Source: Gracilariopsis chorda (lineage: Eukaryota > Rhodophyta > Florideophyceae > Gracilariales > Gracilariaceae). Taken from it: 23,155 nucleotides of DNA. The notes under the pieces were generated by a model. It saw nothing but the letters and a program-made list of their open reading frames with translations. It searched no databases and was not told the origin of the DNA. The position numbers and the translations under genes are program-made. This document shows positions 7,315 through 17,231 of the stretch, piece after piece. The stretch's first letter is position 1; each line of letters begins with the position of its first letter. The stretch covers positions 1-23,155 of the forward strand of contig NBIV01000890.1 of the NCBI GenBank assembly GCA_003194525.1, written 5' to 3'.

Positions 7315-8510
7315 CGTAATGCCAGGTACAGCAGAGACCGGATCATCTGCTAATACAACTGGACTTCATACGGTGACTTATCCTCCTCCACATCAAGTGA
7401 GAAAAAAAAAGGATTCCACCATTTGGCTCCGTGAAGGCTTGCTATACTCAAGTCCAAACTGCCGTAACATGCCCCTGACCTACAACGGCTGTGCAAGTTT
7501 CACACCTAGCATTTGGCCATTGGAGTTCATATTCCAGCTTAACTCAACACCAAGATACATTCTGACGCGAGTTTCAACGCGTAGGTCATACAACAATTTG
7601 AGCTCCTCCAATATCTGAGAACGTTGTTCGGCACTAGGCGTAAGTATGAGAAGGTCATCCACGTATACCAGGATGTATGCATAAGTGTCAGCAGGTAACT
7701 TGCGCCTGAAAACACATGGTGCATTGGGTAATTCTTCAAAACCTATGCCTTTAATGTCTGTGCTGGACTTCGTATGCCATGCCAGATGGGCCTGGTTAAG
7801 CCCGTTTATAGCTTTTAGCAGTTTGTAGCATTGTGATTTAAGACCCGGAATGTAACGCGGTGACATCACCCACGCGTCTTCCTTGAGATCACCATTAAGG
7901 AATGCTGTCTTTATGTCAACATGGGCAACAAACATCTGAAGCACAACATCAGGTACAAGAACATGCGAACCAAATTGAACGAAACAACTGGTGCATACGT
8001 CGCTAAGTAGTCCTCACCATATGTCTGGTTGTTGTGTACAGCCACTATTGGAGCTCGAAATCGGTCAACGGAGTCGTCTGCATCAAGTTTCAGCTTCAGT
8101 ATGACATGCGTTGGTAGGGGCTGGGACTTTGGTGAGTCATCCACAACCCATGTAGCCTTGTCTTCTAATGATGTCAGCTCGTCATCAATAGCATGCCGCC
8201 ATTTCTCTCTTTCAGTTGGGGTTGCAGACAGTGCTTCTTTGAGTGAGGGATCATCAATCGTGGTAACCTCAACCTCAGATTTGGCCGTGCCGGCCATATG
8301 CCACCAGCGTTGTGGTGCACGCCTGGTGCGACGAGAATAGCGTGACTGTTACTCAGAGTCATAATTTACCCCTTCAATGTCACCTTCATCGTCAGTTGAC
8401 ACCTCTTCATCACTAGAACTGTGCTCGGCATCATCAATGTTTGATGTTGCAGGGTCAATCATCATGTCTGTAGCTGCCTCAGGGTGGTTTATGGTACCAT
8501 TTTCTGAGGT
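7315..8510 (-). pseudogene. pol: Family B1 reverse transcriptase and connection region
   Basis: In sense order this holds the acidic linker after integrase, the basic YSRRTRRAP motif, and the pre-RT segment EREKWRHAIDDELTSLEDKATW. RT begins with LKLKLDADDSVDRF and TYAPVVSFNLVRM. A frameshift near 7930 separates this from the next frame, with [13 protein letters not shown] and the active site YILVYVDDLLIL, followed by LGVELSWNMNSNGQML and a stop at 7480. Connection residues (IRSLLYLALR) then run into the 5' LTR of element A at 7315. The RT Asp residues are intact. The block that is usually KARLVAKG reads RAPIVAVHN here, which is unusual. Not translatable as one protein because of the shift, in-frame stops and the element A insertion. 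Confidence 0.88.
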
Positions 8511-10360
8511 TTACATGACGTCCTTAACATCGTCAACAGAGAACTCATCCGAGCTGATGGCATCCATGTCATCCTCAGAACTACAAGCATAATCTGATGT
8601 ACTCTCCTCATCCTTATAGTTGCTAAGATAGGATGCACAAGGGAACCTAGACTCATCAAAGGTGACATGACGTGACCGTACTACTCGAGTAATATGGTCG
8701 TCATCACTAACTAGAACCTCGTAAACACCATACTCAAGAGTCTGCAGGTACATTCCCTCAAGAGCACGAGACCCGAACATGGTGCCCGGATTCATTTTTA
8801 ATACGTATGCGGCACATCCTAATGCTTTGATATACGTCAAAGGAGGCCTAGTTTCAGTCAGTAGGACATACGGAGTCACGCCAGTCGTGGAGTGCAGCAC
8901 TCTATTGCGAACATAAATCACATGTTTTAGTGCATACGACCACAAACCTTCTGTAAGATTGGCTTGAATGAGCAAAGCTCGGGCAGCTTGAACCATAGTG
9001 CGATTGATGCGGTCTGCAATAGAATTATGTTCTGGGTATACAGTGGAGAAAAAGATACCTCCTGGAGACCATTCTTGGGATTCTCTTGCAAGGCAATGTA
9101 CCATTCTGCATTGTCAGAGTGCAGTTTTCGAATAAGCACATGCTCTTCTCCGAGCTGTTTGAGCTTTTGCCTCACACCCAGGAACACTTCACCGATCTCA
9201 AACCTTTGCAACATGAACCCAAGTACTGCGTATCGCGAGTGATCATCCACAAATACAGACGCAAAGCGGAATTGGTCTGGGAATGATGGCACTAACGGAC
9301 CCATAATGTCTGAGTGCACAATGTCCCCAACGTGCTTGGCCCGTTTAAACTTGCCCAGAAATGGCAGCTTATGTGCCTTGCCAAGGCGACATGACCCACA
9401 TAGCTCCTCCATGCAATTGATCTTCGGGACTCCATCGACATGGCCGTGAACCTGTTGTAGGTCATCCTCATTCATATGTGCCAGTCGCCGATGCCACAAT
9501 GAACTTGTGCGGTCGTCCGGTGCAGAAAGCATCTTGGATATGTACGTATGGGCGATTGGGTTGGGCAAGGTGCAAAAACCGGAGCGATGATGACGAGACC
9601 CATGTCCAACCTCAAACCCATCTTCATGTTGTAGGCGTACCTCCTTATCACAGAACAGTGATTGGATACCTTTATCAGCTAAACAACCCACAGACACTAA
9701 GTTGTATCCAAGATTCGGAGCAAGCAGTACTTCCGACAACCTGAGGTTCACATCAAAGAAGGGTAGTATGACATCTTCTTCTTGGGTGGCAGTGCCAGTG
9801 GTGTTGTCCGCTAGTTCAATTGTCTTATCTGGCATGTCAATTAGTGTGTTTGGAACAAAATCAGATACAGAAAAGAAGAAATGAGAGGTAGCACCACTGT
9901 CTGCAAATGTGTCCATGCAATCAAAAACCGGCGGTACCACTGATGACTTCTCACTTGCAAATCCAGCAATCTCAACCTTGGACGCCTTCCGTGATGACTT
10001 TCCGGAGCGCTTGGGCTTTTCGACTGAGTTGAGCTTCAGCTGATCCAAGATCGCTTGTGGCAAGTGGTTGTCAGGGTTATCTGGATTCATGTGACAGCGG
10101 TCTTGAGTGTGTCCATCGCGCTCACAGAAAGTGCAATGGTACCCGTTTCTGCTTCCAGCAGCACATGCACGACCAGTGGGGTCATTAACTGTTGTTGAAT
10201 GTGATGCATTACCATCATTTTCGTTAGCATTTGATGATTTGCTGTGTCCAATTATACGGGCACCACCCCTGTTCCTGTTGTTCTTGCGACTGCGACCTCT
10301 ACCAGACCTGACTGAACCCATTTCGTGGGCATTGTATTCATCAATCAGAGTTGTCGCCAC
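8511..10360 (-). pseudogene. pol: Family B1 zinc knuckle, protease and integrase (one frameshift)
   Basis: The frame 10360-8927 (477 codons) begins inside Gag with LIDEYNAHE and contains a basic RGRGRSRKNNRNRGG tract and the zinc knuckle CTFCERDGHTQDRC. Protease DSGATSHF follows, then the pre-integrase domain (WHRRLAHMN, CGSC), and the integrase core HSDIMGP and HSDNAEWY. One G missing near 9037 (GGG here, GGGG in B2) shifts the rest to the frame 9104-8511, which has NSIADRINRT, YALKHVIYVRNRV and the end of integrase. In place of the catalytic Glu the motif reads AD rather than AE, as in all B copies. A stop at 8511-8513 follows the acidic tail (KDVM). Unlike B2 and B3, the zinc-knuckle frame here is unbroken. 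Confidence 0.88.
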
Positions 10361-10788
10361 GTAGTCCCGTGTGAGTTCGAAATCTCCTGGGTCCTAAGTG
10401 CTGCTGCAGTTGACTCCAATGAGCAGCTGGGGTCAATAGATGCCAGAAGCATGGGTGCCTTGTAAGATTCTGGTATAGCGGCATCCTTGCCCATGCGGTC
10501 CAGCTGCGAGAACAGAGAGGCAAACTGGTCCACATACTTGGACATGTTTTGGCCGTTATACGACATTCTGAACAGCTGCGTTTGCACTGCTATACGAGAC
10601 ACTGTCCTGTTTGATGCATATCGTGCAAACAGTAGCTGAAGCATGCGACCGAGGTCATCATCTACATCCATAACTACACGCAGTGGGGCATCGCCAAGTG
10701 CACAAATGATGATTGCACATGCCTTTTCGCGCTTTGCAACTATACGGGAGGGGGTCTGGGTAGCAGTAGAACCAAACGCTTGTGTCAT
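10345..10788 (-). pseudogene. gag: Family B1 Gag N-terminal part
   Basis: The open frame has 147 codons from the ATG at 10788. It contains a copia Gag core: AKREKACAIIICALGD, then ARYASNRTVSRIAVQTQLF and MSYNGQNMSKYVDQFASL. The usual N-terminal aromatic/WK block is absent. About 35 bases upstream an in-frame ATG (10821-10819) is followed by TAG as its fourth codon, in all three copies, so the present start may be secondary. The frame ends a few codons after a shift near 10392; the following Gag segment (DFELTRDY...TTLIDEYNAHE) lies in the frame of the zinc-knuckle fragment. The shift is shared by B1, B2 and B3, so it predates the array. Confidence 0.85.
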
Positions 10789-11110
10789 TATAGCACTGGA
10801 TGACTCCTCCTAACTTGACATCACAACATTCCAGACACCTTTAAATCGACAAGCGGGACGTAGACGGTGTCGCCAGATGGTATAATCTTCGCTCCGCTTA
10901 CCGTGGAAGCGCGGGATCTTCACACCAGAAGTGGATTATGACTCAACTACGGAGTCTGGCATGGTTCCAGAAGAAGTTCAGTAACCAAAATTGGAACAAA
11001 TAATGCACGGAAATGAAGGACAGTGAGGGACTCGATGCTTAGAATCGCTATCAGAATAGACAAAAGAGCTGTTCGAGAGGTGCAGCTGTGGACTGATAGC
11101 GGATTGGTAG
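10789..11110 (-). other. Family B leader
   Basis: This non-coding stretch lies between the LTR-like segment and gag. I see no tRNA-iMet-type primer site like that of element A. A short TGGCGACACCG on the minus strand near 10875 starts with TGG, as tRNA 3'-end primer sites do, but it is over 200 bases from the LTR-like segment and I cannot match it to a tRNA with confidence. Confidence 0.5.
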
Positions 11111-11347
11111 TACTTGAAGGGGAAGGGAAAGGAAAGGTAGGGGAATGCCAAGGAAGTTTGCCAGCTCTGGCTCCGATTTACTTGGAGGTTCTACAATAAC
11201 AACTTATATAGAACTCTAACTTCATCTTAGTCGCAACTTCGACTTCAACTGAAACCTAAACCAGTAGCTGGGGACACTCAATACTACCAATCATCATGTA
11301 ACATAACATAGCCACGCTAGCACTAACTCATGATACCTTACATCAAC
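11111..11347 (-). repeat. Diverged LTR-like segment (type 2), probable 5' LTR remnant of family B
   Basis: The sequence aligns collinearly with the R/U5 and promoter-proximal U3 of the family A LTR: GATTTACTTGGAGGT, TTATATA, AAACCTAAACCA, and GGGACACTCAATACTACCAATCATCAT. It lacks the outer ~500 bp of U3. It is oriented leftward, in the sense direction of the B genes, so it is the likely B promoter. Ends are approximate: no clean TG...CA termini are visible. A short inverted repeat (CATCAAC...GTTGATG, 11341-11372) closes it. Confidence 0.65.
11204..11210 (-). promoter_or_regulatory. TATA box in type 2 LTR-like segment
   Basis: TATATAA on the minus strand, at the same relative place as in the family A LTR. 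The equivalents in the other units are at 16725-16731 and 22254-22260. It points leftward into B gag. Confidence 0.5.
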
Positions 11348-11388
11348 TTGTTCATATGAAATGATGTTGATGATGTTGGGCTTCGGCA

Positions 11389-11425
11389 GAAAGGAAAAGG
11401 AAAGAAAGAAAGAAAATAAAGAGTA
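11389..11425. repeat. GAAA-rich microsatellite
   Basis: A purine tract of AGGAAA and GAAA repeats within the U5-like part of the type 3 segment. It recurs at about 16909-16945 and 22439-22475. Confidence 0.75.
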
Positions 11426-11476
11426 AAGGTTGCCAGGCTTGGGGTCGAGTTTATTTGGTACTGCGACTTCGGAGTC

Positions 11477-11483
11477 TTATATA
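11477..11483 (-). promoter_or_regulatory. TATA box in type 3 LTR-like segment
   Basis: TATATAA on the minus strand, about 105 bases before the segment's left end. The equivalent boxes occur in units 2 and 3. Confidence 0.45.
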
Positions 11484-11710
11484 GCACATCTACTTCGCAC
11501 TTCCACCACAAGAAAACCCTTCACCAATAAGTGGGGACACCCAATACCACCAATCATAATCAAACATAACACAATAAGGGTTGCACACACTGATTACAGC
11601 TAAGTACAACCATGCATAACATCATAACACCACATTACAACAACGCACACCAAGTGAACCAAGCAGCCAACAATGCGCAACAAGTGAACCAGACATGCCA
11701 ACAATGTGCC

Positions 11711-12482
11711 TTTTGGCAGTAGTACCTGTGCTGTCACTGAAAACCAAATGTTCCGGGGAGCATGGGCTGTTTTGGAGGGTACCTCTGCAAAAGCGCATAT
11801 GTGCGTGTGCGCGAACCCAACGTGAAACTGGCTTCTGATTGGCTACTGCAAATGTACATATGCAACGTGGTGCGTACAAGTGGTATGGCATAACTGGATC
11901 GGTTGGGCACACCCACGTGTCCAGCTACTACAGTGGTCACAGTGTACGTTGTGTGCAGGGGATACTGGTGAAGTGGTTGACAGCTGGTACAAGTGGTACA
12001 GCAGTGGTTGGTACAATGGTAAGGTGCGCATGCACTGTCAACATGTTTACACATGCACGGGTATATTGATGACGTGGGTGTTGTGTGCTTTGCCACATGA
12101 TGACATGGCACTAACACCACAGGTTACGTGCCGACTTACCGTGACGTGTTGACTTACCGCGATGTGTTGGCATGTGCTGGCGTGTGTTGGAGTCGTGAAT
12201 TTGTGCCTTGTCATGGTCATGTGTATGCACGTAACTATTACGGAACGTTGGTGCGTTGGTGTGCGTTGATGTAATGAGGTTGTGCTGAGCTGGCTATGCC
12301 ATGTTAGATGATGATTGGTAGTATTGACTGTCCCTGCTTAGTGGTTTAGGTTTTACTTGTAGTTGGTGTTCCCGCCCAATTCGAGTTTAGAGTGGTATAT
12401 AAGATGTGTCTGAAGGACCTCCAAGTAAATCCAAGCTATAGCTGGCGAACTTCCCTTCCATCCCCTCAACTTCCTTTCAACT
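11711..12482 (+). mobile_element. Inverted family A-type LTR (array copy 2)
   Basis: This 772-bp segment aligns along its whole length with the reverse complement of the element A LTR. The terminal bases differ: it begins TTTTGGC instead of TGTTGGC, and ends CTTTCAACT instead of CTTTCAACA. It faces rightward, opposite to the B genes on both sides. It directly replaces the 3' end of B2 RNase H. No internal family A sequence accompanies it, so it is a solo LTR or an LTR fragment brought in by rearrangement. Confidence 0.88.
12396..12402 (+). promoter_or_regulatory. TATA box of inverted LTR
   Basis: TATATAA, about 80 bases from the LTR end, directed rightward into the antisense strand of B2 RNase H. 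The equivalent in unit 2 is at 17916-17922. Confidence 0.5.
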
Positions 12483-12490
12483 TGCAACGC

Positions 12491-14031
12491 TCAAGATATC
12501 CACATTAGCTCTTGACTTGCCATCAGTAATGCGTAGTACTCAGACTCGCCTGTAGACAATGCCACCGACGCCTGCTTACGAGCACCATACAAACAAACAC
12601 ATGACCCAAATTTGACCATGAAGCCAGACAAGGACTTGCGATCAGTGATATCACCTGCGTAATCAGAGTCGACATAACCATTCAGCAGGAGGTTCCCAGA
12701 GTGGTACACAAGTCCATGGTGAGTAGTGCCACGTAAATACCTCAGAACGCGCTTCACCGCTCGATGACAATATCGAGTTGGTGCTTTCTGGAAGCGTGCT
12801 AAGATAAGTACAGGTCCCAATATGTCCAAACGGGTGCGTAATGCCAGGTACAGCAGAGACCGGATCATCTGCTAATACAACTGGACTTCATACGGTGACT
12901 TATCCTCCTCCACATCAAGTGAGAAAAAAAAGGATTCCACCATTTGGCTCCGTGAAGGCTTGCTATACTCAAGTCCAAACTGCCGTAACATGCCCCTGAC
13001 CTACAACGGCTGTGCAAGTTTCACACCTAGCATTTGGCCATTGGAGTTCATATTCCAGCTTAACTCAACACCAAGATACATTCTGACACGAGTTTCAACG
13101 CGTAGGTCATACAACAATTTGAGCTCCTCCAATATCTGAGAACGTTGTTCGGCACTAGACGTAAGTATGAGAAGGTCATCCACGTATACCAGGATGTATG
13201 CATAAGTGTCAGCAGGTAACTTGCGCCTGAAAACACATGGTGCATTGGGTAATTCTTCAAAACCTATGCCTTTAATGTCTGTGCTGGACTTCGTATGCCA
13301 TGCCAGATGGGCCTGGTTAAGCCCGTTTATAGCTTTTAGCAGTTTGTAGCATTGTGATTTAAGACCCGGAATGTAACGCGGTGACATCACCCACGCGTCT
13401 TCCTTGAGATCACCATTAAGGAATGCTGTCTTTATGTCAACATGGGCAACAAACATCTGAAGCACAACATCAGGTACAAGAACATGCGAACCAAATTGAA
13501 CGAAACAACTGGTGCATACGTCGCTAAGTAGTCCTCACCATATGTCTGGTTGTTGTGTACAGCCACTATTGGAGCTCGAAATCGGTCAACGGAGTCGTCT
13601 GCATCAAGTTTCAGCTTCAGTATGACATGCGTTGGTAGGGGCTGGGACTTTGGTGAGTCATCCACAACCCATGTAGCCTTGTCTCCTAATGATGTCAGCT
13701 CGTCATCAATAGCATGCCGCCATTTCTCTCTTTCAGTTGGGGTTGCAGACAGTGCTTCTTTGAGTGAGGGATCATCAATCGTGGTAACCTCAACCTCAGA
13801 TTTGGCCGTGCCGGCCATATGCCACCAGCGTTGTGGTGCACGCCTGGTGCGACGAGAATAGCGTGACTGTTACTCAGAGTCATAATTTACCCCTTCAATG
13901 TCACCTTCATCGTCAGTTGACACCTCTTCATCACTAGAACTGTGCTCGGCATCATCAATGTTTGATGTTGCAGGGTCAATCATCATGTCTGTAGCTGCCT
14001 CAGGGTGGTTTATGGTACCATTTTCTGAGGT
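12491..14031 (-). pseudogene. pol: Family B2 reverse transcriptase and truncated RNase H
   Basis: The segment has the same organisation as B1 but is uninterrupted. From the right: linker with the basic RRTRRAP motif; pre-RT segment and RT N-terminus (13818-13432); a shift near 13450; RT core with [13 protein letters not shown] and YVDDLLIL (13465-13001); a short frame gap; then connection and RNase H (12868-12491). The last has SLLYLALRTRLDI, AVKRVLRYLRGT, YVDSDYAGD and STGESEYYAL. RNase H stops at QELMWIS where the inverted LTR begins. The C-terminal part and the polypurine tract of family B are absent. In the stretch RTRLDI the usual residue after RTR is Pro. Confidence 0.9.
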
Positions 14032-15881
14032 TTACATGACGTCCTTAACATCGTCAACAGAGAACTCATCCGAGCTGATGGCATCCATGTCATCCTCAGA
14101 ACTACAAGCATAATCTGATGTACTCTCCTCATCCTTATAGTTGCTAAGATAGGATGCACAAGGGAACCTAGACTCATCAAAGGTGACATGACGTGACCGT
14201 ACTACTCGAGTAATATGGTCGTCATCACTAACTAGAACCTCGTAAACACCATACTCAAGAGTCTGCAGGTACATTCCCTCAAGAGCACGAGACCCGAACA
14301 TGGTGCCCGGATTCATTTTTAATACGTATGCGGCACATCCTAATGCTTTGATATACGTCAAAGGAGGCCTAGTTTCAGTCAGTAGGACATACGGAGTCAC
14401 GCCAGTCGTGGAGTGCAGCACTCTATTGCGAACATAAATCACATGTTTTAGTGCATACGACCACAAACCTTCTGTAAGATTGGCTTGAATGAGCAAAGCT
14501 CGGGCAGCTTGAACCATAGTGCGATTGATGCGGTCTGCAATAGAATTATGTTCTGGGGTATACAGTGGAGAAAAAGATACCTCCTGGAGACCATTCTTGG
14601 GATTCTCTTGCAAGGCAATGTACCATTCTGCATTGTCAGAGTGCAGTTTTCGAATAAGCACATGCTCTTCTCCGAGCTGTTTGAGCTTTTGCCTCACACC
14701 CAGGAACACTTCACCGATCTCAAACCTTTGCAACATGAACCCAAGTACTGCGTATCGCGAGTGATCATCCACAAATACAGACGCAAAGCGGAATTGGTCT
14801 GGGAATGATGGCACTAACGGACCCATAATGTCTGAGTGCACAATGTCCCCAACGTGCTTGGCCCGTTTAAACTTGCCCAGAAATGGCAGCTTATGTGCCT
14901 TGCCAAGGCGACATGACCCACATAGCTCCTCCATGCAATTGATCTTCGGGACTCCATCGACATGGCCGTGAACCTGTTGTAGGTCATCCTCATTCATATG
15001 TGCCAGTCGCCGATGCCACAATGAACTTGTGCGGTCGTCCGGTGCAGAAAGCATCTTGGATATGTACGTATGGGCGATTGGGTTGGGCAAGGTGCAAAAA
15101 CCGGAGCGATGATGACGAGACCCATGTCCAACCTCAAACCCATCTTCATGTTGTAGGCGTACCTCCTTATCACAGAACAGTGATTGGATACCTTTATCAG
15201 CTAAACAACCCACAGACACTAAGTTGTATCCAAGATTCGGAGCAAGCAGTACTTCCGACAACCTGAGGTTCACATCAAAGAAGGGTAGTATGACATCTTC
15301 TTCTTGGGTGGCAGTGCCAGTGGTGTTGTCCGCTAGTTCAATTGTCTTATCTGGCATGTCAATTAGTGTGTTTGGAACAAAATCAGATACAGAAAAGAAG
15401 AAATGAGAGGTAGCACCACTGTCTGCAAATGTGTCCATGCAATCAAAAACCGGCGGTACCACTGATGACTTCTCACTTGCAAATCCAGCAATCTCAACCT
15501 TGGACGCCTTCCGTGATGACTTTCCGGAGCGCTTGGGCTTTTCGACTGAGTTGAGCTTCAGCTGATCCAAGATCGCTTGTGGCAAGTGGTTGTCAGGGTT
15601 ATCTGGATTCATGTGACAGCGGTCTTGAGTGTGTCCATCGCGCTCACAGAAAGTGCAATGGTACCCGTTTCTGCTTCCAGCAGCACATGCACGACCAGTG
15701 GGTCATTAACTGTTGTTGAATGTGATGCATTACCATCATTTTCGTTAGCATTTGATGATTTGCTGTGTCCAATTATACGGGCACCACCCCTGTTCCTGTT
15801 GTTCTTGCGACTGCGACCTCTACCAGACCTGACTGAACCCATTTCGTGGGCATTGTATTCATCAATCAGAGTTGTCGCCAC
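14032..15881 (-). pseudogene. pol: Family B2 zinc knuckle, protease and integrase
   Basis: The main frame, 15612-14032, has 526 codons: protease DSGATSHF (Asp64), pre-integrase HHCC (WHRRLAHMN near 199, CGSC near 231), integrase HSDIMGP (Asp261), HSDNAEWY (Asp326) and NSIADRINRT (Asp360, where Glu is expected; 33 residues after Asp326). The end is an acidic Ser/Asp tail. Integrase is continuous here, unlike B1. The preceding fragment 15881-15609 is thrown out of frame near 15701 by GGG where B1 has GGGG, so the zinc knuckle (about 15612-15660) is not in its own frame. B3 shares this state. Confidence 0.9.
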
Positions 15882-16309
15882 GTAGTCCCGTGTGAGTTCG
15901 AAATCTCCTGGGTCCTAAGTGCTGCTGCAGTTGACTCCAATGAGCAGCTGGGGTCAATAGATGCCAGAAGCATGGGTGCCTTGTAAGATTCTGGTATAGC
16001 GGCATCCTTGCCCATGCGGTCCAGCTGCGAGAACAGAGAGGCAAACTGGTCCACATACTTGGACATGTTTTGGCCGTTATACGACATTCTGAACAGCTGC
16101 GTTTGCACTGCTATACGAGACACTGTCCTGTTTGATGCATATCGTGCAAACAGTAGCTGAAGCATGCGACCGAGGTCATCATCTACATCCATAACTACAC
16201 GCAGTGGGGCATCGCCAAGTGCACAAATGATGATTGCACATGCCTTTTCGCGCTTTGCAACTATACGGGAGGGGGTCTGGGTAGCAGTAGAACCAAACGC
16301 TTGTGTCAT
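15866..16309 (-). pseudogene. gag: Family B2 Gag N-terminal part
   Basis: This is identical in sequence to the B1 Gag fragment over its 147 codons, including the early TAG upstream and the terminal frameshift. It has the same Gag core motifs (ARYASNRTVSRI, MSKYVDQFASL). The shared defects show that these breaks were fixed before the units multiplied. Confidence 0.85.
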
Positions 16310-16631
16310 TATAGCACTGGATGACTCCTCCTAACTTGACATCACAACATTCCAGACACCTTTAAATCGACAAGCGGGACGTAGACGGTGTCGCCAGATG
16401 GTATAATCTTCGCTCCGCTTACCGTGGAAGCGCGGGATCTTCACACCAGAAGTGGATTATGACTCAACTACGGAGTCTGGCATGGTTCCAGAAGAAGTTC
16501 AGTAACCAAAATTGGAACAAATAATGCACGGAAATGAAGGACAGTGAGGGACTCGATGCTTAGAATCGCTATCAGAATAGACAAAAGAGCTGTTCGAGAG
16601 GTGCAGCTGTGGACTGATAGCGGATTGGTAG
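16310..16631 (-). other. Family B leader, unit 2
   Basis: Copy of 10789-11110 with no differences that I can see. Non-coding. Confidence 0.5.
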
Positions 16632-16868
16632 TACTTGAAGGGGAAGGGAAAGGAAAGGTAGGGGAATGCCAAGGAAGTTTGCCAGCTCTGGCTCCGATTT
16701 ACTTGGAGGTTCTACAATAACAACTTATATAGAACTCTAACTTCATCTTAGTCGCAACTTCGACTTCAACTGAAACCTAAACCAGTAGCTGGGGACACTC
16801 AATACTACCAATCATCATGTAACATAACATAGCCACGCTAGCACTAACTCATGATACCTTACATCAAC
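16632..16868 (-). repeat. Type 2 LTR-like segment, unit 2
   Basis: Copy of 11111-11347, with its TATATAA box at 16725-16731 on the minus strand. It points leftward into B2 gag. Confidence 0.65.
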
Positions 16869-16894
16869 TTGTTCATATGAAATGATGTTGATGA

Positions 16895-17224
16895 TGTTGG
16901 GCTTCGGCAGAAAGGAAAAGGAAAGAAAGAAAGAAAATAAAGAGTAAAGGTTGCCAGGCTTGGGGTCGAGTTTATTTGGTACTGCGACTTCGGAGTCTTA
17001 TATAGCACATCTACTTCGCACTTCCACCACAAGAAAACCCTTCACCAATAAGTGGGGACACCCAATACCACCAATCATAATCAAACATAACACAATAAGG
17101 GTTGCACACACTGATTACAGCTAAGTACAACCATGCATAACATCATAACACCACATTACAACAACGCACACCAAGTGAACCAAGCAGCCAACAATGCGCA
17201 ACAAGTGAACCAGACATGCCAACA
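16895..17224 (-). repeat. Type 3 LTR-like segment, unit 2
   Basis: Copy of 11374-11703, with TGTTGG and CCAACA ends, the GAAA tract and the leftward TATA box. Confidence 0.6.
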
Positions 17225-17231
17225 ATGTGCC

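Larger units (their letters stand above)
11374..11703 (-). repeat. Second diverged LTR-like segment (type 3)
   Basis: About 330 bp, bounded by TGTTGGGC and TGCCAACA, which are inverted-repeat ends of the copia type; an alternative right end is CCAACA at 11672. It shares with the other LTRs a TTATATA box, a TTTATTTGGTAC block and the U3 motif GGGGACACCCAATACCACCAATC, but is clearly more diverged. It is oriented leftward. Flanking bases show no 5-bp duplication. It may be a solo LTR of a third family. Confidence 0.6.
232..12482 (-). repeat. Tandem array unit 1, interrupted by element A
   Basis: With element A removed, this is one copy of the ~5.52-kb unit seen at 12483-18002: B pol-gag, leader, two LTR-like segments and the inverted A-type LTR. 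Compared with unit 2 I see about seven differences over some 5 kb, plus a 96-bp deletion at the insertion point. Confidence 0.85.

Noticed and set aside
10865..10880. TGGCGACACCG as a family B primer-binding site
   Set aside because: It begins with TGG but is too far from the LTR-like segment and cannot be matched to a specific tRNA 3' end from sequence alone.
10860..10930. A tRNA-like stretch (TGGTATAATC, then a small hairpin) in the B leader
   Set aside because: I could not build a proper cloverleaf: there is no convincing T-arm and the acceptor ends do not pair. A structure search with a tRNA model would decide.
11341..11372. CATCAAC...GTTGATG hairpin as a terminator or attachment site
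   Set aside because: A 7-bp stem with an 18-base loop is weak and there is no supporting context; it may just mark the edge of the type 2 segment.
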